Of a stretch of DNA of 64,000 nt, positions 1 through 8,464 are shown piece after piece (the first letter of the stretch is position 1; each line of letters opens with the position of its first letter). The position numbers and the translations under genes are program-made. Source of the stretch: CAVXDY01 sp963760715 (GTDB lineage Bacteria > Actinomycetota > Thermoleophilia > Miltoncostaeales > Miltoncostaeaceae). The stretch is from the NCBI GenBank assembly GCA_963760715.1, contig CAVXDY010000002.1, forward strand, positions 1-64,000, written 5' to 3'. The notes beneath the pieces were generated by a model that made no database searches, had not been told where the DNA came from, and was given only the letters and a program-made list of their open reading frames with translations.

Positions 1-1395
1 GAGGCTTGAGCTGGCGCAGGCGCAGGGTTCCACGGCAGGCGACGCGGGCGTTCTTCGGGCAGGCGAGGCGCACTCGGGCGATGCCGGCCGCGTCCGGTCG
101 GAGGACGCTCTGGGTCAGACGGCCCGGGGGGCCGTCGTCGGTGGCGAAGAAGAAGGTGCTCTCGCAGTTGACGGGGCTGCCGAGGGGGTTGAGGCGCGAC
201 GACCCGCGGGGCCGGTCGACCAGGTCCAGGGTGGCGGAGTCCCGGGTGCCGGGGCCGCAGTCGATGAGCGGGTCGGCCTCTCCGTCGCGGGAGTTGATCG
301 CGTCGTTGCCCTCGCCGCCGAGGAGCACGTCGGGGCCGGTGCCGCCGGCGATCGTGTCGTCGCCCACAGAGCCGTCGATCCGGTTGGCGAGGTTGTTGCC
401 GGTCAGGGTGTCGTTGTTCCCGCTGCCGGTCACGTTCTCGACGTCGCCCTGGACGAAGTCGTCCTCGCCGGCCTGGCCGTCCGGGGCCTGGGAGGCGGTG
501 GCGTTGAGCGGGTCGAAGATCGTGACCGTCACCCCGGTGCCGGCGAGGGCGTAGGTCACGGTGTCGGTCCCGGGCCCGCCGACGAACGTGTCCGGGCCGG
601 CGCCGTTGAGGCCGCCGTGGAGCAGGTCGTCGCCGTCGCCGCCGGAGAACGAGTCGCGCCCGTCCCCGCCGCGGAGGGTGTCGTCCCCCGGCCCGCCGTC
701 CATCACGTCGCGCCGGTTCGCGCCGCGGAGCAGGTCGTTGCCGCCGTTGCCCTCGAGATCGTTGACGACCCCGACCGCGTCGTCGCCGCCGGCGATGAGG
801 GTGTCGTCGAACAGGCCGCCGCGGAGCTGGTCGGCGCCGGCGCCCCCGTTGACGCTGACCCGCCAGCCGAGACCACTTGGCCCGGCCGACGTTCCCGCCG
901 GGCAGTCGTCGACGCGGAAGACGTCGTCGCCCCCGCCGAGGGTGACGTCGGCGTTGATGACCGGGGACGCCGCCACGGGGGCGGTAAAGCAGGCCTCGGA
1001 CTCGGCATTTGCGTCGCGCAGTGTGACGCGGTCGGCGCCGCCCCGCATCGTGACGTTGAGGGACCCGCGCGCCCCCGGAGCACACGACGTCGTTGAAGAC
1101 GGGATTCGCGGTGCAATCCGGGTCGGAGGTCGTGATGGTCGCCACGCCGAGGGCGTCCTGGCGCACGCGGAACCCGTCACGCCCTGAGATTGGTGAACGC
1201 CTGGACGATCAGGCCGTGGGTCGCGTTCTGATCGTCGTCGTTGTCGACCGCCACGACGAGGTTCCCGCCGCCGAGGCCGACCCGGGCGACGCCGAGGGCG
1301 TCGTCATCTGCGAGGCCGAAGAGCGCCAGGGCCGTGACGGACGCGACGGCGAGGTGCCGGTGGCGGGGGGAGAGGATAGGACGGCACCGTCTCAT
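1..1395 (-). pseudogene. Secreted hemolysin-type calcium-binding repeat protein, frameshifted and cut by the window edge
   Basis: Read leftwards, the gene opens at ATG 1395 with an Arg-rich start and a hydrophobic signal-like segment, then a short conserved-looking stretch, and stops at 1177-1179. From about 1190 down to base 1 a second frame is open without stops. It encodes glycine/aspartate-rich repeats of the RTX Ca-binding type (for example GGDGRDSFSGGDGDDLL and NDTLTGNNLANRIDGSVGDD), followed by a Cys-containing C-terminal region that runs off the edge. The signal peptide and the repeats are therefore in different frames, and a one-base shift near 1180-1195 would join them. Such repeats normally bind Ca2+ in secreted or surface proteins. 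Either a real mutation or a sequencing error is possible. No protease or lipase domain is visible in this part. Confidence 0.7.
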
Positions 1396-1519
1396 GGGCC
1401 CCCTCGGGACGCAACCGCCCTGCCCATGCGGCTTCCGACCGAGACAACCTGGACCATCGGCCGGTCGGCATACCCCATTGGGGGGTTTACGCGCGCGCGA
1501 TATTGGCGATTCTTCGCGG

Positions 1520-3754
1520 GTGAATTCGCAAGCCGATGTCTCGGCGGTGAGCGCGAAGGGCTTGCCGCGGCGTATCGAGCGGCTGCTGGCCCTTCGCGAG
1601 GCGGAGGAGCGCTCATTGCGCCGTGTGTGCCTGGCCGTGGCGCGCGATGGGGAGCCCGAGGAGATCTTCGACCTGGTGGCGCGCGAGGTGGCCGAATTGC
1701 TCGGGGCCAGCGGCGGTCTCGTGGTGCGCTTCGACCGTCCCGATGAGGCGACCGTCGTGGGCTCTCACGGGACCGGCGACCTCTCCGTGCCGAAGGTCAT
1801 TCCGCTCGGCGGGAGGACCGTCGCCGGTGTGATCCATCGGACACGAGCGCCCGCTCGGGTGGCCGACTACCACGGGCAGGACGATCCGGGCTCGCGCCTC
1901 CTCGCGGCCCTGCGCTATCGGGGGGGCGTCGGCGCTCCGATCACGATCGGCGCCCGCCTGTGGGGCGCGGTGATCGCCGCCGACCGTGAGCCGGCGCGCT
2001 TTCGCGCCTCCGACGAGGAGCGGCTCGCCCGCTTCGCCGAGCCGCTGGCCCTCGCGGTCGCCCACGCCGAGGGGGGCGAGCGGATCGTGTGCGACACCGC
2101 CGCCGCCATCTTCGGCAGCCAGCTCAAGATGGAGCCCACCCTGCGGGCGGTCGCCGCCAGCGCCCGGCGGGCCCTGCGCGCGCATCGCGCGTCCTGCTAC
2201 CTCCTGTCGCCCGACGGCGGGGCCTGCGAGGCCGTCCTCACCACCGAGGCGGACCCGGAGGTGCGCGCCCGGCTCGAGGCCCTCGCCGGCCGGCCCCTCG
2301 ACGCCTTCCCCCTGTGGTCTTCGCTCATGGAGCAGGCGGACCGGTTGCTGGTGGTCGAGGACACGCGCGATCTCCCCGGCGACCTGAGGCTGGCGCGGGG
2401 CATGGACGTGGGCTCCCTGATCGGTGTGCGCCTGGAGCACTGCTCGGTGAGCGACGGCCCGGGCGGGGCGATGCTCGGGGCCCTGTTCGTGAGCTTCTGC
2501 GAGCCGCGGAACATCTCGACCCGCGAGCGGGCGGCGGCCCGGAGCCTGGGCAGCATGGCGAGCGTGGCCGTGGCGAATGCGCGGCTGCACGCGCAGACGG
2601 TGCGCAGCCTGGAGGAGGCGCGGAAGCGGGCGACGCTCGACCCCCTGACCGGCTTGCTGAACCACCGCGCCTTCCAGGAGCTGCTGGCCCGCGAGGTGGC
2701 CCGGGCCCGCCGGCACGGACGGCCGCTGTCGCTGGCGCTCTTCGATCTGGACCATTTCAAGCGGGTCAACGACACCCACGGTCACATGGCCGGCGACGAG
2801 GTGCTGGTGGAGGTCGCCCGGCGCCTCTCGGCCGTCTCGCGGCCGGAGGACGCGGTGGCGCGGATCGGGGGAGAGGAGTTCGCCTGGCTCCTGCCCGAGG
2901 CCGACGGCGACGAGGCCTACCAGGCCGCCGAGCGTGCGCGCGCGGCCATCGCGGCGAGCCCGGTGGGCATCGCCGGCACCGTGACGGCCTCGGCCGGGGT
3001 CTGCGACCTGGCCCAGGCGGGGACGGCCGAGGACCTGCTGCGCAAGGCCGACGGCGCGCTCTACTGGGCCAAGGTGCACGGGCGCGACGTGACCTACGGC
3101 TTCTCGCCCGAGGTGGTGGAGGTGCTCTCGGCGCAGGAGCGGGCCGACCAGCTCGAGCGGATCGGGGCGCTGAGCGCGATGCGGGTGCTCGCCCGCGCGA
3201 TCGACGCCAAGGACCCCTCCACGCGGAGCCACTCCGAGCGGGTGTCGCGCACGGTGGAGCGGCTGGCCCTGGCCGCCGGATGGACCCCCCAGCGGGCCGC
3301 CCTGCTGCGCGAGGCGGCCCTGGTGCACGACGTGGGGAAGATCGGCGTGCCCGACGCGATCCTGCTGAAGCCGATGAGCCTGACGCGGGAGGAGTACGAC
3401 CTGGTGAAGAGCCACGCGCCGCTCGGCGCCGACATCGCCGCCGAGGTGCTCTCGCCCGACCAGGTCGTCTGGATCCGCCACCACCACGAGCGCTGGGACG
3501 GCCGCGGCTATCCCGACGGGATCGCCGGTGACCAGATCCCGGAGGGCGCCCGCCTGCTGGCGGTGGCCGACGCGTGGGACGCGATGACGAGCGCCCGGCC
3601 CTACCAGGGCGCGCGCTCCGTCGCCCAGGCCCTGAACGAGTGCCTGGCCAGCTCCGGGACCCACCTCTGCCCGACGGCCGTGGCCGCGCTCCGCGGGTGC
3701 TGGCGGGCGCTCGCCGAGGTGCGCGCCGAGGAGCCGCGAGCCGCCTCAGGCTAG
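1520..3754 (+). CDS. GAF-GAF-GGDEF-HD-GYP bifunctional c-di-GMP protein
   Basis: Predicted cytosolic regulator of cyclic di-GMP, 744 aa from GTG 1520; GTG 1547 is also possible and neither has a strong ribosome site. Order of domains: GAF (about residues 35-185), second GAF (about 190-365), GGDEF (about 380-535) and HD-GYP (about 550-740). The cyclase motif is GGEEF (near residue 450), preceded by an RPED inhibitory I-site at the canonical five-residue distance, so synthesis with product feedback is expected. The HD-GYP half keeps HDVGK and HHERWDGRGYP, the metal and substrate motifs of c-di-GMP phosphodiesterases. Both activities look intact. The GAF domains probably sense a small ligand that sets the balance. 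The upstream frame also stays open, but that part is antisense to the preceding gene. Confidence 0.88.
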   Translation: MNSQADVSAVSAKGLPRRIERLLALREAEERSLRRVCLAVARDGEPEEIFDLVAREVAELLGASGGLVVRFDRPDEATVVGSHGTGDLSVPKVIPLGGRTVAGVIHRTRAPARVADYHGQDDPGSRLLAALRYRGGVGAPITIGARLWGAVIAADREPARFRASDEERLARFAEPLALAVAHAEGGERIVCDTAAAIFGSQLKMEPTLRAVAASARRALRAHRASCYLLSPDGGACEAVLTTEADPEVRARLEALAGRPLDAFPLWSSLMEQADRLLVVEDTRDLPGDLRLARGMDVGSLIGVRLEHCSVSDGPGGAMLGALFVSFCEPRNISTRERAAARSLGSMASVAVANARLHAQTVRSLEEARKRATLDPLTGLLNHRAFQELLAREVARARRHGRPLSLALFDLDHFKRVNDTHGHMAGDEVLVEVARRLSAVSRPEDAVARIGGEEFAWLLPEADGDEAYQAAERARAAIAASPVGIAGTVTASAGVCDLAQAGTAEDLLRKADGALYWAKVHGRDVTYGFSPEVVEVLSAQERADQLERIGALSAMRVLARAIDAKDPSTRSHSERVSRTVERLALAAGWTPQRAALLREAALVHDVGKIGVPDAILLKPMSLTREEYDLVKSHAPLGADIAAEVLSPDQVVWIRHHHERWDGRGYPDGIAGDQIPEGARLLAVADAWDAMTSARPYQGARSVAQALNECLASSGTHLCPTAVAALRGCWRALAEVRAEEPRAASG

Positions 3755-3789
3755 CCCGGCGCGCCCGCGGGACCGGCCTCTATCGTGTG

Positions 3790-4692
3790 ATGGTGCCCGG
3801 GCTCGCCATCCGCCTTCGCGGCGTCGTGAAGCGCTACGGCACGATCGTGGCGGTCAACGGCCTCGACCTCGAGGTCCCCGACGGGACCTGCGTCGGCCTG
3901 CTGGGCCCGAACGGCGCCGGCAAGTCCACCACCATGCGGCTCCTGACGGCCCAGGCGATCGCGGACGAGGGGGAGATCGAGGTCCTCGGGTACTCGCTGC
4001 CCGGCGAGTCGAAGCAGGCGCGGGCCCAGTGCGGGGTGGTGCCGCAGCTCGACAACCTCGACACCACGCTCACCGTGGAGCAGAACCTGATCGTGTTCAG
4101 CCACCTCTACCGGGTGCCCCGCGCCGAGCGCCGGGCGGCGGTGGAGCGGGCGCTCGGCGTCGCCAACCTCGTGGAGCGCCGCGACACCAAGGTGGACAAG
4201 CTCTCCGGGGGCATGCGCCGGCGCCTGCTGATCGCCCGCGCGCTGGTCCACCGCCCGCGCCTGGTGCTGCTGGACGAGCCCACGGTGGGGCTCGACCCGC
4301 AGGTGCGCCAGGAGCTGTGGGCGCTGATCGCACGCCTGCGCTCCCAGGGCGTCTCGATCCTGATGTCCACGCACTACATCGAGGAGGCCGAGCGCCTGGC
4401 CGACACGGTCACGATCATGGCCGAGGGCGCCGCGGTGGCCACCGGCTCGCCCGCCGCGCTCATCGACCGGTACGCCGGCCGCACCGCGGTGGAGGTCTAC
4501 GGCGCGCCGTCCCGGCTGGCCGAGGTGGAGGCCGAGGCCGCCGGCGCCGGCCTGCGCACCCGCCGCACCGGCACCTCGGTGGCCGTGCTCTCGCCCGGGC
4601 GCGACATCGACGGGCAGGCGCCCGAGGGCGAGCGCCGGCCCGCCAACCTGGAGGACGTGTTCGTGCTCCTCACCGGAGAGGAGATCGCGTGA
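3790..4692 (+). CDS. ABC-2 type exporter ATP-binding protein (NodI/DrrA-like)
   Basis: ATPase subunit (300 aa) of a two-gene ABC exporter. Walker A GPNGAGKST is at residues 39-47, the signature LSGGM near 138, Walker B LVLLDEPT near 160 and the switch His in STHYIEEAE near 194. The C-terminal tail past residue 215 is typical of the DrrA/NodI group, which exports drugs, lipids or polysaccharides with an ABC-2 permease. The start is ATG 3790. GTG 3793 in the same frame lies 6 nt after a TATCGT element and cannot be excluded. The stop overlaps the start of the permease gene by 4 nt (GTGA), so the two are translationally coupled. The cargo is not shown by the sequence; the glycosyltransferase downstream makes a glycosylated compound possible. 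Confidence 0.9.
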   Translation: MVPGLAIRLRGVVKRYGTIVAVNGLDLEVPDGTCVGLLGPNGAGKSTTMRLLTAQAIADEGEIEVLGYSLPGESKQARAQCGVVPQLDNLDTTLTVEQNLIVFSHLYRVPRAERRAAVERALGVANLVERRDTKVDKLSGGMRRRLLIARALVHRPRLVLLDEPTVGLDPQVRQELWALIARLRSQGVSILMSTHYIEEAERLADTVTIMAEGAAVATGSPAALIDRYAGRTAVEVYGAPSRLAEVEAEAAGAGLRTRRTGTSVAVLSPGRDIDGQAPEGERRPANLEDVFVLLTGEEIA

Positions 4693-5495
4693 GCACCGCC
4701 GCCCCGGCCCAGTCGGCGCCCCGCCGCCTGGGCCGCCTGGAGCGCCCGGCCCTGGCCGGCGTGCTGGTGCGCGAGGTCATCAACTTCTCGTCCTACTGGC
4801 GCTCGACCACCTTCTCGTCGACCGTCGAGCCCACGATCTACCTGCTGGCCTTCGGGTTCGGCTTCGGGGCGCTGGTGACCACGGTGGGCGGCTACCCGTA
4901 CATCGAGTTCGTCGCCACGGGGACGGTCGCGACGGCGGTGCTCTTCTCCTCGGCCTTCCCGGCCATGTTCGGCACCTTCGTCAAGTACAAGTTCCAGCGC
5001 ACGTACGACGCCATCCTCGCCGCCCCCGTGGACACCGAGGAGCTGGTGACCGCGGAGGCGATCTGGATGGCCGTGCGGGCGGGCACCTACGGCTGCGTCC
5101 CGATGCTGGTGGCCATGCTCTTCGGCCTCAGCCCGAGCTGGGGCATGCTCGTGGTGCCGTTCATCGCGGTCACGGCAGGGTTCGGGTGGGCCGGCTTCGG
5201 CATCTCGATCTCGGCCACGATGAACTCGTTCGAGAACTTCAGCTACGTCATCAGCGCCGTCCTGACCCCGCTGTTCCTGGTCGCCGGGACCTTCTTCCCG
5301 ATCGACGACCTCCCCACCTGGGCGCGCGTGCTGGCCCAGTTCAACCCGCTCTTCCACTGCGTGCAGCTCGTGCGCGACGCGGTGTTCGGCACCTGGGGGT
5401 GGGTGGACCTCTACCACTACAGCGTGCTGATCGGCTTCGGGCTGCTCACCTGGCGGATCGCGGTCAACCGGATGACCCGCCGCCTGGTCGACTAG
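4689..5495 (+). CDS. ABC-2 type exporter permease (NodJ/DrrB-like)
   Basis: Integral membrane partner (268 aa) of the preceding ATPase, starting at GTG 4689 inside the end of that gene. About six hydrophobic segments follow an N-terminal cytosolic stretch. The motif FLVAGTFFPIDDLPTWARVLAQFNPL near the C-terminal third is the conserved loop of ABC2_membrane permeases of the NodJ family. Together the pair should form a homodimeric or heterodimeric exporter. The gene ends 18 nt before the glycosyltransferase gene, suggesting one transcription unit. Confidence 0.88.
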   Translation: MSTAAPAQSAPRRLGRLERPALAGVLVREVINFSSYWRSTTFSSTVEPTIYLLAFGFGFGALVTTVGGYPYIEFVATGTVATAVLFSSAFPAMFGTFVKYKFQRTYDAILAAPVDTEELVTAEAIWMAVRAGTYGCVPMLVAMLFGLSPSWGMLVVPFIAVTAGFGWAGFGISISATMNSFENFSYVISAVLTPLFLVAGTFFPIDDLPTWARVLAQFNPLFHCVQLVRDAVFGTWGWVDLYHYSVLIGFGLLTWRIAVNRMTRRLVD

Positions 5496-5513
5496 CCCGC
5501 GGCGCCCCGGCGC

Positions 5514-6665
5514 ATGCGCGTCCTCGTCACCGCCGGGCCCGCGTACGGGCACCTCTTCCCCCTGCTGCCGCTGGCCGGCGCGGCGCGGCGGGCGGGCCAC
5601 GAGGTGGTCATCGCGACCGGCGCGGAGCTGGCGCCGGTCGTCGAGGAGCGTGGGTTCACCTGCTGGCCCGTCGGCCCGAGCTGGGCCGAGGCCGAGGCGA
5701 TGCGGCGGGAGGTCTACGCCGAGCTGCCCGGGCCGCCGACGTCGCAGGACCGCCTCCGCGCCTCCGCGGTGGGGCTCTTCGGCGCCCCCGCGGAGCGGAG
5801 GGCCGCCGAGCTGGTGCCGCGCGCAGAGGCGTGGCGCCCTGACCTGGTGGTGCACGAGGTCAGCGAGCTGGCCGGCGCGATCGCCGCGGCCCGCACCGGC
5901 GCCCGGCACGTCGTCCATGGGATCACGCTGATGCCGCCGGAGCACGTCGACGCCCTCATCTGGGCCTTCGCCGGGCTCTGCCGGAGCTGGGACGTGCCCG
6001 GCCTGGCCGACGCGATCCTCGACCGCACCTACCTCGACATCGTCCCGCCGAGCCTGCGTCCTCCGGGCCACCCGGGCTGGCGGCGCGCGCAGCCGGTGCG
6101 CCCGGCGGGCGGGGACCCCCGGCCCGGCGAGCGCCTGCCCCACGCCCTCGACTCACCGCCCTATCCCGAGACCATCCACCTGACCCTGGGGACGCTCTAC
6201 AACACGGCCCCCGGCGTGCTCGCCACCGCGCTCGCCGGCCTGCGCGAGCTGCCGCTGAACCTCGTGGTCACCACCGGGCCGGGCTCCGACCCGGCCCGGC
6301 TGGGGCCGCAGCCGCCGCACGTGCTGGTGGCCGAGCACATCCCCCACGCGCTGCTGCTGCCGCGCTGCCGCCTGGTGGTCTGCCAGGGCGGCGCCGGCGT
6401 CATGCTCGGCGCCCTCGCCCACGGGCTGCCGCAGCTCGTCCTGCCCCAGGGCGCCGACCAGCCGCTCAACGCCGCGGCGTGCGAGGCCGCCGGGGCCGGC
6501 CTCGCGCTGAGCCCCGAGGAGGTCACCCCGGAGGCCGTGCGCGCGGCGGCCGAGCGCCTGATCGCGGAGCCCGGATTCACCACCGCCGCCCGCCGAATCC
6601 GCTCCGAGATCGAGGCCATGCCGACCGCCGGCGACCTGCTCGACGGGCTGATCGCGGGGGAGTGA
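5514..6665 (+). CDS. GT1-family glycosyltransferase (UGT/MGT-like)
   Basis: Predicted 383-aa glycosyltransferase of the GT-B fold. The N-terminus (MRVLVTAGPAYGHLFPLLPLA) matches the acceptor-domain start of macrolide and flavonoid-type UDP-sugar transferases. The C-terminal donor-site region reads VCQGGAGVMLGALAHGLPQLVLP...DQPLNA, the PSPG-like signature. The usual His of the HGG triplet is Gln here, an uncommon change that may alter donor binding. It sits directly downstream of an ABC-2 exporter pair, so glycosylation coupled to export of a small molecule is plausible but not shown. The donor sugar and acceptor are unknown. Confidence 0.82.
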   Translation: MRVLVTAGPAYGHLFPLLPLAGAARRAGHEVVIATGAELAPVVEERGFTCWPVGPSWAEAEAMRREVYAELPGPPTSQDRLRASAVGLFGAPAERRAAELVPRAEAWRPDLVVHEVSELAGAIAAARTGARHVVHGITLMPPEHVDALIWAFAGLCRSWDVPGLADAILDRTYLDIVPPSLRPPGHPGWRRAQPVRPAGGDPRPGERLPHALDSPPYPETIHLTLGTLYNTAPGVLATALAGLRELPLNLVVTTGPGSDPARLGPQPPHVLVAEHIPHALLLPRCRLVVCQGGAGVMLGALAHGLPQLVLPQGADQPLNAAACEAAGAGLALSPEEVTPEAVRAAAERLIAEPGFTTAARRIRSEIEAMPTAGDLLDGLIAGE

Positions 6666-6680
6666 CCCCCGGCTCGGGGG
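6666..6680. terminator. Short GC hairpin between convergent genes
   Basis: CCCCCG, a 3-nt loop, then CGGGGG directly after the glycosyltransferase stop and just before the end of the convergent hydrolase gene. It could end transcription from both sides, but there is no clear T-tract. Confidence 0.3.
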
Positions 6681-6681
6681 A

Positions 6682-8403
6682 TCAGCCCTTCGGGTACCCC
6701 GCCGTCGAGTAGGTCACGTTCGGGTTCCAGAAGATCCACTCGTTCACGCCGTCGGCCTCGGCGGCGGTCTGCTGGGCCCTCACCTGGCGCGGCCCGTAGG
6801 TCACGCCGTTGAGCGAGAAGTCCTGGAGCCAGGGCACCAGCCGCGCCCCGCTGCCCTTCATGAGCAGCTGGAAGCGGTCGAGCGACTTCGTGGTGACCTT
6901 CGCGGGCTCCAGCGCCGGGTTGGGGATGCCGAAGCTGTCGGGCCCCCAGCCGGAGGGGTAGATGAGGGGGGCGATGTAGTTGACGTTCCGGGCCATCCGG
7001 GTCACGTCCTGGGCCACCTCGTCGGGGTGGTAGGCCGCGATGCCGAACACCGAGGCCCCGAGGAACGCGCCGCTGGGGTCGAGGGCCGTCCGCGCGTCGC
7101 CGAGGAACGAGACGATCGAGCGCTGCGCCCCGCCGCGCAGGCCCGGGAAGACCATCGTGGAGAGCGGGCCGTCCGGGCGGCGGATGTAGTCGTAGAGGAT
7201 GTCGTCGACGCCGGCGTTGGTCGCCTCCACGGCCAGGTCGATGTTGTACTTGCGCACCGCCGGGTCGGCGAAGTTCGTGAAGCCGCCGTAGCCGCTGCCC
7301 AGGTACGGGCCGCCGCCCGGCGCCTGGATCACCTGCTCGTGGTGCCCGTGGTCCCACGCGTACCTGGCGAGAACCGGGTCGCGGAAGGCCACGATGCGGC
7401 CCACCACCCGGCCGCCCAGGTCGTGGATCTGCTTGACCGCCTCGGCGATCTTGTAGCTGGGATCCACGGCGCCGATCTGGTTGGCGAAGGGCAGCTTCGA
7501 GTCGTAGCCCACGATCCCGGACTCGTCCTTCAGGTCCAGCTCGACCGTGTTGATGCGCCCGCTGCGCAGCATGTTCAGCACCGGCTCGCGCAGGGAGGGC
7601 ACGGCCCACGAGATGGCGGTCATGTGCACGGCCCGGGTGGGCACCAGCGGCGTGCGGGGCGCCACCGGGATGCTGGTGCGGACGCCCCGCGAGTTCCCCG
7701 CCAGGTCGACGGCCCGCACGCTGATGGCCCCCGGCGGGGGCGCGGGGAAGTCGACCGAGAACGTGCCGTCGCTCGCGACCTTCACCGGGGCGTCGTCCAC
7801 GGTCACCGTCGAGGCCTCGTCCACCTTCCCGGTGAGGGTCACGGGGGCGCCCCGCACGGCCGGCCGGGTGGGGCCGGTGATCTCGATATGGGGCCGGACC
7901 CGGTCCACCGTGAAGGTCCAGTCCCGGTGCGCCCGGCCCGGCCCGAAGGCCTGGTCGATGGAGAACGCCAGCCGGTGCGTGCCGTCGGAGAGGTCGCTGG
8001 GCCGGTAGGTGAGCGTGCCGTCGGCGATGTGCGCCTGGTCCAGCACGTCCGTGCCGTCGTACTCCAGCGTGGCCGTGTCCATCAGGCTCGGCAGGTCGGC
8101 GGTGATCCGGAAGCGCAGATCGTCGGTGGCCGCCGCGCCCAGGTGCGCGTCGGGGGCGGGGCCCGTCGTGGCCAGCTGCAGGCCGGCGTCGCGCAGCGCG
8201 TACCCGCAGACACCGCCGAACACCAGCGCCCCGGCGGCGACCATGCCCCACTTCAGCCAGGGGCTGCGCCGGCGCGTGGGAGGGCGGCCGGGAGGGCCCG
8301 AGCCGCGGGCGCGAAGCGCCTCCCGCTCTCGTGCTCTCTCCTCGCGCTCGCGCAATTGTTGCCCGCGGAGCTGGGCAGGCTCCGGGCGAGTGGGTGTGGG
8401 CAT
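6682..8403 (-). CDS. Membrane-anchored putative glycoside hydrolase (DUF4015 type)
   Basis: 573 aa from ATG 8403. A charged, Arg/Glu-rich cytosolic N-terminus of about 50 residues is followed by one membrane segment (near residues 52-72), which places the rest outside the cell. Residues of about 90-240 form Ig-like or bacterial Big-type beta domains (repeats of the ITGPTRP...VTLTGKVDEASTVTVDD kind). From about residue 250 to the end the sequence matches the DUF4015 putative glycosyl hydrolase barrel: NTVELDLKDESGIVGYDS, VVGRIVAFRDPVLA, DDILYDYIRRP and EWIFWNPN. This family is thought to act on polysaccharide, but substrates are poorly defined. The gene is convergent with the glycosyltransferase and appears monocistronic. 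Confidence 0.82.
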   Translation of the reverse strand: MPTPTRPEPAQLRGQQLREREERAREREALRARGSGPPGRPPTRRRSPWLKWGMVAAGALVFGGVCGYALRDAGLQLATTGPAPDAHLGAAATDDLRFRITADLPSLMDTATLEYDGTDVLDQAHIADGTLTYRPSDLSDGTHRLAFSIDQAFGPGRAHRDWTFTVDRVRPHIEITGPTRPAVRGAPVTLTGKVDEASTVTVDDAPVKVASDGTFSVDFPAPPPGAISVRAVDLAGNSRGVRTSIPVAPRTPLVPTRAVHMTAISWAVPSLREPVLNMLRSGRINTVELDLKDESGIVGYDSKLPFANQIGAVDPSYKIAEAVKQIHDLGGRVVGRIVAFRDPVLARYAWDHGHHEQVIQAPGGGPYLGSGYGGFTNFADPAVRKYNIDLAVEATNAGVDDILYDYIRRPDGPLSTMVFPGLRGGAQRSIVSFLGDARTALDPSGAFLGASVFGIAAYHPDEVAQDVTRMARNVNYIAPLIYPSGWGPDSFGIPNPALEPAKVTTKSLDRFQLLMKGSGARLVPWLQDFSLNGVTYGPRQVRAQQTAAEADGVNEWIFWNPNVTYSTAGYPKG

Positions 8404-8464
8404 CGCAGGCGAGGCTAGCGGAGCCCGGCGGAGCCGGACAACGCCCGGGGCCGCGGGCGGACCT

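Noticed and set aside
1241..1519. N-terminal extension of the GGDEF/HD-GYP protein by about 93 residues
   Set aside because: Most of this stretch is antisense to the signal-peptide region of the preceding minus-strand gene, and its sequence is Arg/Pro-rich without family similarity.
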